Shown: positions 1 to 8,508 of the stretch, one piece after another
Layout of the letters: each line of letters begins with the position of its first letter
Numbering within the stretch: the stretch's first letter is position 1
Assembly (NCBI RefSeq): GCF_030150285.1
Contig: NZ_JASLGE010000021.1
Location: 1 to 33,016 of the forward strand
DNA length: 33,016 nt
Source of the DNA: Pseudomonas sp.
GTDB lineage: Bacteria > Pseudomonadota > Gammaproteobacteria > Pseudomonadales > Pseudomonadaceae
Direction: 5' to 3'
Made by a program: the position numbers and the translations under genes
The notes under the pieces: model-generated
What the model was told of the DNA's origin: nothing
The model's database searches: none
Seen by the model: the letters and a program-made list of their open reading frames with translations, nothing else

Positions 1-2
1 TG

Positions 3-188
3 GTCCGTGCCTTTGTCAGTAATGGCAGGCAGGGCATTAATTACCATCGCGGCGTCTGGCACCACCCGGTGCTGACGATCGAAAAGCGGGATGACTTCCT
101 GGTGGTTGATCGCAGTGGCACTGGCAATAACTGCGATGAGCATTTCTTTACAGAGGATGAGTGTCTCCTCCTCGCCCCCCACCAATAA
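3..188 (+). CDS. allA: Ureidoglycolate lyase, C-terminal part (5' end outside window)
   Basis: The third forward frame is open from the window edge to TAA at 186-188 and encodes 61 residues. It contains the stretch NYHRGVWHHPVL followed by FLVVDRSG and NCDEHFF, which I recognise as the C-terminal half of the AllA cupin family. AllA splits ureidoglycolate into glyoxylate and urea in the cytoplasm, the last step of allantoin breakdown. It lies 48 nt upstream of puuD on the same strand, so the two are probably co-transcribed, as in purine-catabolism clusters of Pseudomonas. The start codon and N-terminal half are not in the window. Confidence 0.88.
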   Translation, partial: VRAFVSNGRQGINYHRGVWHHPVLTIEKRDDFLVVDRSGTGNNCDEHFFTEDECLLLAPHQ

Positions 189-236
189 GAGAAGGCCCTA
201 ACGCTCGACAAAGAGCGACGGGCAGAGGTAAAGACT

Positions 237-1520
237 GTGCAAGCACATCTGATGGAATGGCTGAATCTGGGCGTGCGCTGGATTCATATGATTACCGGTG
301 TGGCCTGGATTGGCGCATCGTTCTACTTTGTCTGGCTGGAAAACAACCTGAACCGGGCCAACCCCAAGAACGGCCTGGCGGGCGATTTGTGGGCCATTCA
401 CGGTGGCGGAATTTACCACCTCGAAAAGTACAAGCTGGCCCCGCCGACCATGCCGGACAACCTGCACTGGTTTAAATGGGAAGCCTATTTCACCTGGATG
501 TCAGGCATCGCCCTGCTCTGCCTGGTGTTTTACTTCAACCCCGCGCTGTACCTGATTGCTCCCGGCAGCAGCCTGAGCGGGCCTGAAGCGGTGACCATCG
601 GTATCGGTTCACTGATTGCCGGGTGGTTTGTGTATGACCTCCTGTGTGACTCCGCTCTGGGCAAACGCCCGGCGCTGCTGGGCTTTATTCTGTTTTTGCT
701 GCTCGTCGCAGCGGCTTACGGCCTGAGTAAGGTGTTCAGCGGGCGCGGCGCGTACCTGCATGTGGGGGCCATCATTGGCACCATCATGGTTGGCAACGTG
801 TTCCGCATCATCATGCCGGCGCAACGGGCACTGGTCGCAGCCATCAAGGAAGGCCGCAGCCCCGATCCGGCACTGCCGGCAAAAGGCTTGCTGCGTTCAC
901 GTCACAACAACTATTTCACCTTGCCCGTGCTGTTCATCATGATCAGCAACCACTTTCCGAGCACCTACGGCAGCCAGTACAACTGGCTGATTTTGGCCGG
1001 GATCGCGGTCATGGCGGTGCTGGTGCGCCACTACTTCAACACCCGTCACGACAGCCATAAATATGCCTGGACCCTTCCGGTCGCGGCATTGGGCATGGTC
1101 TGCCTGGCCTATGTCACGGGGCCAAAGCCGGCCGCCACCGCCCCTGAAACCGCCAACGTTATCCAGTACCAGCCACTGCCTGAAACCGCGCTGGGCGGCG
1201 TCAGGGCAGAAGATGCCCCGCCACCTGCGCCAGCCGCTGACGCTGCGCTAGCGGCCAGCATCGATTTTGAAAAGGTCCATTCGGTGATCCAGGAACGCTG
1301 CACGGTCTGTCATTCCGCCACGCCATCCAGCCCGCTGTTCAGTGCAGCGCCCGCCGGCGTGATGCTCGACACCGCCGAGCAGATCCAATTAATGGCTCCG
1401 CGCATTCAAGCTCAAGCCGTCGTCACCCCCATCATGCCGCTGGGCAACATCACTCAAATGACCCAGCAAGAACGCGACCTCGTAGGTGCCTGGATTAATG
1501 CAGGAGCCCAGACCCACTGA
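237..1520 (+). CDS. puuD: Urate hydroxylase PuuD, membrane protein with C-terminal cytochrome c domain
   Basis: 427 residues. The N-terminal ~300 residues carry several hydrophobic segments and the PuuD-like opening MITGVAWIGASFYFVWLENN. A proline/alanine-rich linker (about 300-335) leads to a monohaem cytochrome c domain with the haem-binding motif CTVCH at residues 355-359. PuuD oxidises urate to 5-hydroxyisourate and feeds electrons through its own haem domain, replacing soluble uricase. I chose the GTG at 237, preceded by AGAGG about 8 nt upstream, because family members begin with a similar M-x-AHL-x-EWLNL N-terminus; ATG at 252 is the alternative. It sits between allA and a purine permease, consistent with urate catabolism. 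Confidence 0.9.
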   Translation: MQAHLMEWLNLGVRWIHMITGVAWIGASFYFVWLENNLNRANPKNGLAGDLWAIHGGGIYHLEKYKLAPPTMPDNLHWFKWEAYFTWMSGIALLCLVFYFNPALYLIAPGSSLSGPEAVTIGIGSLIAGWFVYDLLCDSALGKRPALLGFILFLLLVAAAYGLSKVFSGRGAYLHVGAIIGTIMVGNVFRIIMPAQRALVAAIKEGRSPDPALPAKGLLRSRHNNYFTLPVLFIMISNHFPSTYGSQYNWLILAGIAVMAVLVRHYFNTRHDSHKYAWTLPVAALGMVCLAYVTGPKPAATAPETANVIQYQPLPETALGGVRAEDAPPPAPAADAALAASIDFEKVHSVIQERCTVCHSATPSSPLFSAAPAGVMLDTAEQIQLMAPRIQAQAVVTPIMPLGNITQMTQQERDLVGAWINAGAQTH

Positions 1521-1536
1521 CCTACAACCGCTTTGC

Positions 1537-1631
1537 AGCCGCTACCGGAGGCTGCGACCGCCCTGGTCAAGGGTGCCCGGTTCGATGCGTCAAGCTGTCT
1601 GTCGAACCCGTCGCAGCCTCCGGTAGCGGCT
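1537..1631. repeat. REP-like doublet: perfect 22-bp inverted repeat with nested palindrome
   Basis: Positions 1537-1558 and 1610-1631 are exact reverse complements (22 bp, core GCTACCGGAGGCTGCGAC). The 51-nt spacer holds a second inverted repeat, GGTTCGA at 1579-1585 and TCGAACC at 1602-1608. This is the architecture of a paired REP element, common between genes in fluorescent pseudomonads. It fills the gap between puuD and the permease gene and could also end the puuD transcript, although there is no U-tract. Confidence 0.85.
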
Positions 1632-1680
1632 ACAAAATCACACCACTAGTTGACAACAATAAAAATGACCGAGGTGTAGC

Positions 1681-3045
1681 ATGTCCGATTTAACCGATCC
1701 GCGCATACCCGCCGTGACCGCGTCACCGCCCATACAGCGGTTACCGTTGTTGCAATTGATTCTGGTCGGTTTGCAGCACGTGCTGCTGATGTATGGCGGA
1801 GCAGTTGCCGTGCCGCTGATCATCGGGCAGGCCGCCGGCCTCAGTCGTGAAGAGATTGCGTTTTTGATCAACGCCGACCTGCTGGTGGCCGGTATCGCAA
1901 CCATCGTGCAATCGATGGGTATCGGCCCCATGGGCATCCGCATGCCGGTCATGATGGGGGCCAGTTTCGCCGCCGTGGGCAGCATGGTGGCGATGGCGGG
2001 TATGCCGGGAATCGGCATGACCGGTATCTTTGGTGCCACCATTGCCGCCGGGTTCTTCGGCATGATCATTGCCCCGTTTATGTCCAAGGTGGTGCGTTTC
2101 TTCCCGCCGCTGGTCACCGGTACCGTGATCACGTCCATCGGTTTGTCGCTGTTTCCCGTGGCGGTAAACTGGGCGGGTGGCGGCAGTACCGCCGCGCAAT
2201 TCGGTTCACCCATCTACCTGTTCATTGCGGCCCTGGTGCTGGCCTGCATCCTGTTGATCAACCGTTTTATGCACGGCTTCTGGGTCAATATTTCGGTATT
2301 GATCGGCATGGCCGCAGGCTATGTGCTGTCGGGCGCAATCGGCATGGTTAACCTCGCCGGTATCGAACAGGCCCCGTGGTTTCAAGTGGTCACGCCGCTG
2401 CACTTCGGCATGCCCGAGTTCCATCTGGCCCCGATTCTTTCGATGTGCCTGGTGGTGGTGATCATCTTCGTCGAGTCCACCGGGATGTTCCTGGCACTGG
2501 GTAAAATCACCGGCCAGGACGTGACCCCGCGCATGTTGCGCCGCGGTTTGCTGTGCGATGCCGGGGCATCCTTTCTGGCAGGCTTTTTCAACACCTTCAC
2601 CCACTCCTCGTTCGCGCAGAACATTGGCCTGGTGCAAATGACCGGCGTGCGGTGCCGCTCGGTGACGATCATGGCGGGGGTGTTTCTGATCACCTTGAGC
2701 CTGCTGCCCAAGGCGGCGTTTCTGGTGGCTTCGATACCGCCGGCGGTGCTGGGTGGCGCGGCCATTGCCATGTTCGGCATGGTGGCCGCTACCGGCATCA
2801 AAATCCTCCAGGAAGCGGACATTGCTGACCGTCGCAACCAACTGCTGGTGGCCGTGAGCATCGGCATGGGCCTGATCCCGGTGGTACGCCCGGAGTTCTT
2901 TGCGCACCTGCCGCTGTGGATGGGTCCCATTACCCACAGCGGCATCGCCATGGCTGCCGTCAGTGCGGTCTGCCTGAACCTGATGTTCAACGTGTTGGGC
3001 GGTGCTGAACGCGCCGCCATGAGCGGGCATGTGCAGCCGCATTGA
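1681..3045 (+). CDS. NCS2-family purine (urate/xanthine) permease
   Basis: 454 residues, highly hydrophobic with the repeated membrane segments of the nucleobase-ascorbate transporter (NCS2) family. The family signature is seen as QNIGLVQMTG at about residues 318-327, next to the conserved THSSFAQ segment; the N-terminal substrate-path QHVLLMYGG motif is at about 32-40. The start ATG is preceded by ACCGAGGTGTAGC, an AGG-containing ribosome site. NCS2 proteins are proton symporters for uracil, xanthine or urate. The neighbouring urate oxidase and the UacT/PbuX-like sequence favour urate or xanthine as substrate, which is an inference. The outer-membrane channels downstream would supply the matching outer-membrane step. 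Confidence 0.9.
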   Translation: MSDLTDPRIPAVTASPPIQRLPLLQLILVGLQHVLLMYGGAVAVPLIIGQAAGLSREEIAFLINADLLVAGIATIVQSMGIGPMGIRMPVMMGASFAAVGSMVAMAGMPGIGMTGIFGATIAAGFFGMIIAPFMSKVVRFFPPLVTGTVITSIGLSLFPVAVNWAGGGSTAAQFGSPIYLFIAALVLACILLINRFMHGFWVNISVLIGMAAGYVLSGAIGMVNLAGIEQAPWFQVVTPLHFGMPEFHLAPILSMCLVVVIIFVESTGMFLALGKITGQDVTPRMLRRGLLCDAGASFLAGFFNTFTHSSFAQNIGLVQMTGVRCRSVTIMAGVFLITLSLLPKAAFLVASIPPAVLGGAAIAMFGMVAATGIKILQEADIADRRNQLLVAVSIGMGLIPVVRPEFFAHLPLWMGPITHSGIAMAAVSAVCLNLMFNVLGGAERAAMSGHVQPH

Positions 3046-3137
3046 ATAAAGCGCCCTGCCCCTTTGGGCACCGGCATTTTCTTCCAGCCGCTGACGAAGT
3101 ACCAGGCACCGATACGGGCCTGCGGGTCGACACCCGG

Positions 3138-3152
3138 GGGGGCTTCGCCCCC
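3138..3152. repeat. GC-rich hairpin downstream of the permease gene
   Basis: GGGGGC at 3138-3143 and GCCCCC at 3147-3152 form a 6-bp stem around a TTC loop. No run of T follows on either strand, so it is a weak terminator candidate at best. It lies in the 166-nt gap between the permease and the first Tsx-like gene. Confidence 0.5.
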
Positions 3153-3211
3153 ACCGACGCTTTGACAGCGGTTACAGCCTGTTCGAACCCATTATAAAAA
3201 AGGAATCTCCC

Positions 3212-3997
3212 ATGCACTGCAAACACTGGGGTTTCACGCTCGCGGGCGGGTTTTTGACGGTCAGCCAGGCCATGGCTGGGGATCTGTTTTTATGGCACTC
3301 CAATAGCCTGTCGTACCTGTATGGCAAAAACTTCGCGATCAACCCCTCGATCCAGCAAACCGTCACGTTCGAGCACGCTGACAAGTGGAAGTACGGCGAT
3401 AACTTTCTGTTCGTCGACCGTATCTTCTACAACGGCAAAGACGACCCTAACAAAGGCCCTCACACGTACTATGGCGAGTTCAGCCCACGGCTTTCGTTCG
3501 GTAAAATGCTCGACCGCACCCTCAGTTTCGGGCCCGTCAAGGACGTGCTGTTGGCCATGACCTACGAGTACGGCGAGGGTGACAGCGAAGCCTGGCTGAT
3601 CGGGCCCGGCTTCGACCTGGCCGTGCCGGGTTTCAATTACTTCACCCTCAACCTGTACCGCCGCCACACCGAAGGCCCGCGCCCGGGCACCGGGGTTTGG
3701 CAAATCACCCCGGCGTTCTCCTACACGGTTCCACTGGGCCGTTCCGACCTGTTGATCGACGGCTATATCGACTGGGTCGTAGACAACGATCAAAACTCAC
3801 GCGGCACCTACCACGCCAACGTGCACGTCAACCCTCAGGTCAAATATGACCTGGGCAAAGCCCTGCGTCTGGGCGAAAAGCAGCTGTATGTCGGCCTTGA
3901 ATACAGCTACTGGCAAAACAAGTACGGCATCGAAAGCAGCCCTCGCCTGAATACCCGGCAGAACACCGCCAGCGCCCTGATTAAATTCCATTTCTAG
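3212..3997 (+). CDS. Tsx/OmpK-family nucleoside-specific outer-membrane channel, copy 1
   Basis: 261 residues. The N-terminal ~22 residues form a Sec signal peptide ending near QAMA, before a mature start GDLFLWHSNSLSYLYG. The rest is rich in alternating aromatic/polar beta strands and ends in ...ALIKFHF, a C-terminal aromatic typical of outer-membrane beta-barrels. The sequence matches the Tsx-like (OmpK/nucleoside-binding outer-membrane protein) family, which lets nucleosides and related molecules cross the outer membrane. ATG follows AAAAAAGGAATCTCCC. The next gene is a close paralogue of identical length. Position downstream of a purine permease suggests purine or nucleoside uptake; the exact ligand is not shown. 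Confidence 0.87.
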   Translation: MHCKHWGFTLAGGFLTVSQAMAGDLFLWHSNSLSYLYGKNFAINPSIQQTVTFEHADKWKYGDNFLFVDRIFYNGKDDPNKGPHTYYGEFSPRLSFGKMLDRTLSFGPVKDVLLAMTYEYGEGDSEAWLIGPGFDLAVPGFNYFTLNLYRRHTEGPRPGTGVWQITPAFSYTVPLGRSDLLIDGYIDWVVDNDQNSRGTYHANVHVNPQVKYDLGKALRLGEKQLYVGLEYSYWQNKYGIESSPRLNTRQNTASALIKFHF

Positions 3998-4364
3998 CTG
4001 ACTCGCTCACACGCTCTGCGATTGCGCCCGCCCCGGGTGGGCGGCGCGCTCACGGGACGCTTGAGTGCAAGCGCCAGAGCCCGTATCCTGCGCGCCCGCT
4101 CACCCTCGAGCGGTGTTTAAAGCTGACTTTAAAGCCAACTTTATCCCCTTAAACCAATGGGTTACAGCCTTGGCACCGTGCCGTGAACGCAACTTTCAGG
4201 CACCCGCCGAGCGACAGGCTCTGGCCGCTAAACCGCTGTGGCCGACGCAGGCTTCAAGGGGTAAACGTTGACGTGTGGGCACGCTTTAAACACCTGGAAC
4301 CAAGGTGCCAACCCAGAGCACCCCGTTCTTTTATTGCAGTGTTGATAACTTTTGGAGCAACCGA
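3998..4364. other. Intergenic region between the two Tsx-like genes
   Basis: This 367-nt gap holds no convincing gene. The open frames across it are short and have no ribosome site. It separates the tandem paralogues by much more than a normal operon gap, so copy 2 probably has its own promoter here, but I cannot assign -35/-10 elements with confidence. Confidence 0.5.
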
Positions 4365-5150
4365 ATGAAGCGCATTCTGACCAACCTGATGCTTGCGGGC
4401 AGCCTGTTGGGCGGGGCGCCGGCCGTCGCCGGTGACCTGATTCAATGGCAAAGCAATAGCCTGACGTATTTGTATGGCAAGGACTTCCAGGTCAACCCGA
4501 AAATTCAACAGACCCTGACGTTCGAACACGCCGACAGTTGGAAGTATGGCGACAACTTCTTCTTCCTTGATCGCATTTTTTACAACGGCAAAAAAGACGG
4601 CAACCTCGGCCCGAACACCTACTACGGCGAATTCACCCCTCGCCTGTCGATGGGTAAAATCTTCGATCAGCCGTTTGCGTTCGGCCCGATCAAAGACGTG
4701 CTGCTGGCCATGACCTATGAGTTTGGCGAAGGCGACTCGGATGCTTATCTGATCGGCCCGGGTTTCGACCTGAATGTGCCAGGTTTTGATTTCTTCCAAT
4801 TGAACTTCTACAAGCGCTACCCGGAAGGCAATCGCGCGGGCCGTGGCGTGTGGCAGATCACTCCGGTGTGGTCCTACACCTTGCCGGTGGGCAAATCCGA
4901 TGTGGTCATCGATGGCTACATGGACTGGGTGGTTGATAACGACCAGAACGCACGCGGCACCTACCACGCCAACCTGCACTTCAACCCACAAATCAAATAT
5001 GACCTGGGCAAGGCACTGAGCTGGAGCCCTAAACAGCTGTACGTCGGGATCGAATACGACTACTGGAAAAACAAGTACGGCATCGAAGACAGCGGTTCTT
5101 TCAAAACCACGCAGGACACCGCAAGCCTGCTGGTCAAGTACCACTTCTGA
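4365..5150 (+). CDS. Tsx/OmpK-family nucleoside-specific outer-membrane channel, copy 2
   Basis: 261 residues, the same length as the upstream paralogue and alignable throughout (shared FEHADxWKYGDNF, TYYGEFxPRLS, GPGFDL, WVVDNDQN, GTYHAN, YGIE). The signal peptide ends near APAVA before GDLIQWQSNSLTYLYG; the C-terminus ...LLVKYHF is a typical beta-barrel end. I chose ATG at 4365, with GGAG about 7 nt upstream and a clean signal peptide, over an upstream in-frame start at 4305 that would add 20 residues before the signal. The tandem arrangement indicates gene duplication followed by divergence. Role: outer-membrane passage of nucleosides or purines, inferred from family and context. Confidence 0.87.
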   Translation: MKRILTNLMLAGSLLGGAPAVAGDLIQWQSNSLTYLYGKDFQVNPKIQQTLTFEHADSWKYGDNFFFLDRIFYNGKKDGNLGPNTYYGEFTPRLSMGKIFDQPFAFGPIKDVLLAMTYEFGEGDSDAYLIGPGFDLNVPGFDFFQLNFYKRYPEGNRAGRGVWQITPVWSYTLPVGKSDVVIDGYMDWVVDNDQNARGTYHANLHFNPQIKYDLGKALSWSPKQLYVGIEYDYWKNKYGIEDSGSFKTTQDTASLLVKYHF

Positions 5151-5156
5151 TGCACA

Positions 5157-5186
5157 CCCCTCAGGCGCGCGCCGGTGCCTGAGGGG
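5157..5186 (+). terminator. Hairpin after the second Tsx-like gene
   Basis: CCCCTCAGGC at 5157-5166 pairs perfectly with GCCTGAGGGG at 5177-5186 across a 10-nt loop, starting 6 nt after the stop codon of the channel gene. There is no clear U-tract, so it may be a 3' mRNA-stabilising hairpin rather than a strong intrinsic terminator. Confidence 0.6.
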
Positions 5187-5334
5187 TCAGCCCCCCGCAG
5201 CCGCAGGCCCAAGCTGGCCCGACGCTGCGCTGGGTTGCCGGGCCACCATCTGACAGTCCGCGGCGAGTCATTCTCCACAGGTTTGCTCACCCTGAGAGCG
5301 CGCACTGCAGGAGCCATGGCGACCTCTCCTTTTT

Positions 5335-5405
5335 TTCGTATACATCGCGTATGTTAATTGACATGAGCCGCGTGTTCGTATACTTATGCATACGCTGCGT
5401 ATGTC
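5335..5405 (+). promoter_or_regulatory. Putative operator cluster and promoter upstream of the MFS gene
   Basis: A 70-nt A+T-rich patch in an otherwise GC-rich 360-nt gap carries repeated short motifs: TTCGTATAC at 5335-5343 and again at 5375-5383 (40 nt apart), CGTATG at 5348-5353 and 5398-5403, CATACG at 5390-5395, and the palindrome TATGCATA at 5385-5392. TTGACA at 5358-5363 and TATACT at 5379-5384 resemble -35 and -10 boxes, with a short 15-nt spacer. The repeats surround and overlap these boxes, which is what repressor binding would look like. The regulator is unknown. The rest of 5187-5511 shows nothing recognisable. Confidence 0.45.
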
Positions 5406-5511
5406 ATGACGGGCCGACCTTTGCGCCCAGTAGGCCGAGCCACAACCGCCGCGTTCACACCCCCTCAAACCCGACCTGTTGTCACCCCGCCTTAACTGTT
5501 CCGGAGCTTGT

Positions 5512-6717
5512 ATGGCCAACCCCTACCGCGAGATTTTCAGCGCCCCCGGCACCCGGGCATTCTGCGCCGCAGGCCTGATCGCCCGCATGCCGATCTCCAT
5601 GACCGGCATCGGCATCATCACGATGCTGGCGCAATTGCACGGCTCGTATTGGCTGGCCGGTGCCGTTGCGGCAACGTTTGCCTTGGCCATGGCCTTGTTG
5701 GCACCGCAGATTTCGCGCTGGGTCGACCGCTACGGGCAACGCCGCGTGTTACCCGGCGTGGCGGCGTTGGGCGTGTCGGCACTGATCGGGTTACTGCTGT
5801 GCAGCCACCTGGGAGCCCCGGACTGGACGCTGTTCGTGTTTGCCGCGCTAGCCGGGTGCATTCCCAGCATGCCCGCCATGGTGCGCGCCCGCTGGACCGA
5901 GTTGTACCGTGGCTCGCCCAAATTGCACACCGCGTTCTCGTTCGAGTCGGTGCTGGATGAAGTGTGCTTTATTGTCGGCCCGCCTATTTCTGTAGGCCTC
6001 AGCGTGGCGCTGTTCCCGCAGGCCGGGCCACTGATGGCGGCGGTTTTGCTGGCCGTGGGCGTCACCCTGTTTGTGCGGCAACGCGCAACCGAGCCACCCG
6101 TACACCCGCGCAGCCTTGAGCAGGGCGGGAGCGTGTTGCGTCAGGGGGCGGTGATGATCCTGATGATGGCACTGGTGGGCCTGGGCACCATCGTCGGCAC
6201 CGTGGATGTGGTCAGCGTCGCGTATGCCCAACATCAGGGCCAACCGGCGGCGGCGAGTATCGTGCTGTCCGTGTATGCGCTGGGTTCCTGTATCGCCGGC
6301 CTGGTGTTCGGCACCCTGAAACTGAACATACCGCTGCCACGCCTGTTCCTGCTCGGAGCTACCGCCACCGCCATGACCATGGTGCCGCTGATGTGGGTCA
6401 ACAGCATTGCCGCCCTGGCCGCCGGCATGTTTGTGGCGGGCCTGTTTTTCGCCCCGACCCTGATTACCGCGATGGCCCTGATTGAGAACATCGTCTCGCC
6501 CGCCAAATTGACCGAAGGCCTGACCTGGATGATCACCGGTCTGGGCATCGGCGTGGCACTGGGAGCAGTGGTCGGCGGCTGGGTAATCGACGCTTACGGT
6601 GCACACGCCGGTTTTGGCGTATCGCTGGCGGCCGGAGCAGGCATGCTGCTGTGTGCCGCGTCGGGCTATCGCCTGCTGCAAAACAGCACAACACCACCGG
6701 CGACATCACTGGCTTAA
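5512..6717 (+). CDS. Major facilitator superfamily transporter
   Basis: 401 residues with about twelve hydrophobic segments and the MFS loop 2-3 motif near RWVDRYGQRRVLP (about residues 66-78). I chose ATG at 5512 (MANPYREIF), with GGAG 5-6 nt upstream, over an in-frame ATG at 5479 that has no ribosome site. The sequence resembles the drug/metabolite efflux branch of MFS but shows no feature that identifies the substrate. The gene overlaps the convergent DUF808 gene by 4 nt at their 3' ends. The repeat-rich upstream region suggests it is regulated by a dedicated repressor. Confidence 0.82.
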   Translation: MANPYREIFSAPGTRAFCAAGLIARMPISMTGIGIITMLAQLHGSYWLAGAVAATFALAMALLAPQISRWVDRYGQRRVLPGVAALGVSALIGLLLCSHLGAPDWTLFVFAALAGCIPSMPAMVRARWTELYRGSPKLHTAFSFESVLDEVCFIVGPPISVGLSVALFPQAGPLMAAVLLAVGVTLFVRQRATEPPVHPRSLEQGGSVLRQGAVMILMMALVGLGTIVGTVDVVSVAYAQHQGQPAAASIVLSVYALGSCIAGLVFGTLKLNIPLPRLFLLGATATAMTMVPLMWVNSIAALAAGMFVAGLFFAPTLITAMALIENIVSPAKLTEGLTWMITGLGIGVALGAVVGGWVIDAYGAHAGFGVSLAAGAGMLLCAASGYRLLQNSTTPPATSLA

Positions 6718-7655
6718 CCCTTCATCGCCCCCCAGGCCTTGCTCACCCCCGTGACCACGGCCAACACCACGGCACCGGCCACGATGCCCACGGCGGCATT
6801 GAGTAAGGTCGGTACCACCACCGACACCGCGCCCACAAACGGCGCGGTACTCTGGGCCACGGCATCGACCCAATGGTGCACCACGGGTACACCGTGGGTC
6901 AGAATCCCGCCGCCGACCATAAACATGGCCGCCGTACCGATCACGGTCAGGCTTTTCATCATGTAGGGTGCAGCACTCAGCACGCCATGACCGAAGCTGC
7001 GTTGAAAGCGCGGCCAAGCACCTTCACCGGTCTTTTGACTCAAATACAGCCCGCCGTCATCGAGTTTGACGATACCCGCCACCACCCCGTACACCCCGAT
7101 GGTCATGACAATCGCGATACCGGACAACACCACCACCTGCTGAGCCAGCGGCGCATCGGCCACGGTGCCCAGGGTGATGGCAATGATTTCAGCCGACAGA
7201 ATAAAGTCGGTGCGTATGGCCCCCTTCACTTTGTCTTTTTCGAAGGCCACCAGATCAATCTCGGCTCCGGCAACCGCTTCATTCAAGGCTTTGCGCTGTT
7301 CCCGGGCCGCCTCTTTGCTGTGCAAGAACGGGTGCGCCAGTTTCTCGAACCCCTCGAAACACAGGTACGCACCGCCCAGCATCAGCAACGGCGTCACCGC
7401 CCACGGGATAAAGGCGCTGATCGCCAGGGCCGCGGGCACCAAAATAAACTTGTTGCGAAACGAGCCTTTTGCCACCGCCCACACCACCGGCAACTCGCGC
7501 TCAGCGCGAACCCCTGAGACCTGTTGCGCATTCAGCGCCAAGTCATCGCCCAACACCCCGGCGGTCTTTTTGGCAGCCATTTTGGTCATCAGCGCGACGT
7601 CATCGAGTACGGCGGCGATATCGTCGAGCAACATCAGCAAACTGCTGCCTGCCAT
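6714..7655 (-). CDS. DUF808 (YedI-like) inner-membrane protein
   Basis: 313 residues. It opens with the family-typical MAGSSLLMLLDDIAAVLDDVA, continues with the conserved segment around ERELPVVWAVAKGS, and has several membrane segments, including a hydrophobic C-terminal stretch (about 285-306). The length and sequence match DUF808/YedI proteins, whose biochemical role is not established. The start ATG at 7653-7655 follows TTAAGGACATAACTC, with AAGGA about 9 nt upstream. The 3' end overlaps the MFS gene tail-to-tail. Confidence 0.85.
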   Translation of the reverse strand: MAGSSLLMLLDDIAAVLDDVALMTKMAAKKTAGVLGDDLALNAQQVSGVRAERELPVVWAVAKGSFRNKFILVPAALAISAFIPWAVTPLLMLGGAYLCFEGFEKLAHPFLHSKEAAREQRKALNEAVAGAEIDLVAFEKDKVKGAIRTDFILSAEIIAITLGTVADAPLAQQVVVLSGIAIVMTIGVYGVVAGIVKLDDGGLYLSQKTGEGAWPRFQRSFGHGVLSAAPYMMKSLTVIGTAAMFMVGGGILTHGVPVVHHWVDAVAQSTAPFVGAVSVVVPTLLNAAVGIVAGAVVLAVVTGVSKAWGAMKG

Positions 7656-7788
7656 GTGAGTTATGTCCTTAAAGGTTGAATGACGCTAAGCATAGCTCGC
7701 ACTCACCCAAGAACCGCCATATTGAGCCGTTTGCAGGCACGGTGCTACCATGCCAGACCGCCCCCGTTGGCAAGGAAATACCCGTTTT

Positions 7789-8394
7789 ATGAGCCGTATC
7801 CGCGAGCGTAATAAAGAACTGATTGTGCGAGCCGCCAGCGAAGAGTTCGCAGACAAGGGGTTCGCCGCCAGCAAAACCAGTGATATTGCCGCCAAGGCGG
7901 GCGTGCCAAAACCCAACGTCTACTACTACTTCAAGTCCAAAGAAAACCTCTACCGCGAGGTGCTCGAAAGCATTATTGACCCCATCCTGCGCGCATCGAC
8001 CCCGTTCAATGCCGATGGCGATCCCCAGGTCGTGTTAAGCAACTACATCCGCTCCAAAATCCTGATTTCCCGCGACCTACCCTTCGCCTCCAAAGTGTTT
8101 GCCAGTGAAATCATGCACGGGGCCCCGCACCTGAGCGAGACGCAGGTTGAACAACTCAATGCCCAAGCCAAGCACAACATTGCCTGCATCCAGACCTGGA
8201 TCGACCGCGGCCAGATCGCCCCGATCGACCCACACCACCTGATGTTCAGTATCTGGGCCGCAACCCAGACCTACGCCGATTTCGACTGGCAGATCTCCGC
8301 CATCACCGGCAAGGCCAAACTGCAAGACAGTGACTACGAAGCCGCCACCCAGACCATCATTCGGCTGGTGCTCAAGGGCTGTACGCCGGACTGA
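7789..8394 (+). CDS. RutR-like TetR-family transcriptional regulator
   Basis: 201 residues. The N-terminal helix-turn-helix runs from about 8 to 55, with the recognition region KPNVYYYFKSKENLYREVL. The C-terminal half aligns with E. coli RutR: SKILISRDLPFASKVFASEI and APIDPHHLMFSIWAATQ have direct counterparts. RutR senses pyrimidines and controls pyrimidine and purine degradation genes, so a nucleobase-related role fits the surroundings, but ligand and targets are inferred. I chose ATG at 7789 because AAGGA lies about 12 nt upstream; the ATG at 7750 has no ribosome site. Confidence 0.83.
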   Translation: MSRIRERNKELIVRAASEEFADKGFAASKTSDIAAKAGVPKPNVYYYFKSKENLYREVLESIIDPILRASTPFNADGDPQVVLSNYIRSKILISRDLPFASKVFASEIMHGAPHLSETQVEQLNAQAKHNIACIQTWIDRGQIAPIDPHHLMFSIWAATQTYADFDWQISAITGKAKLQDSDYEAATQTIIRLVLKGCTPD

Positions 8395-8508
8395 CCGACC
8401 GGCCCAACTGAACTCCAAACCGGCACTTGCCACCGTAGAAGCCAACGTGCTCGCGCTCGGCTGATCTTGATTTCACCGCAAAAAATCGCGAGCCAGCCCG
8501 CCTGGCAT

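Noticed and set aside
1537..1631. CRISPR-like or integron-site reading of the inverted repeats
   Set aside because: The repeats are one inverted pair with a nested palindrome, not regularly spaced direct repeats, and no cas or integrase gene is present; REP elements explain them.
2206..3077. Long minus-strand open frames opposite the purine permease gene
   Set aside because: They mirror the third-position GC bias of the permease gene and have no ribosome sites or family-like sequence.
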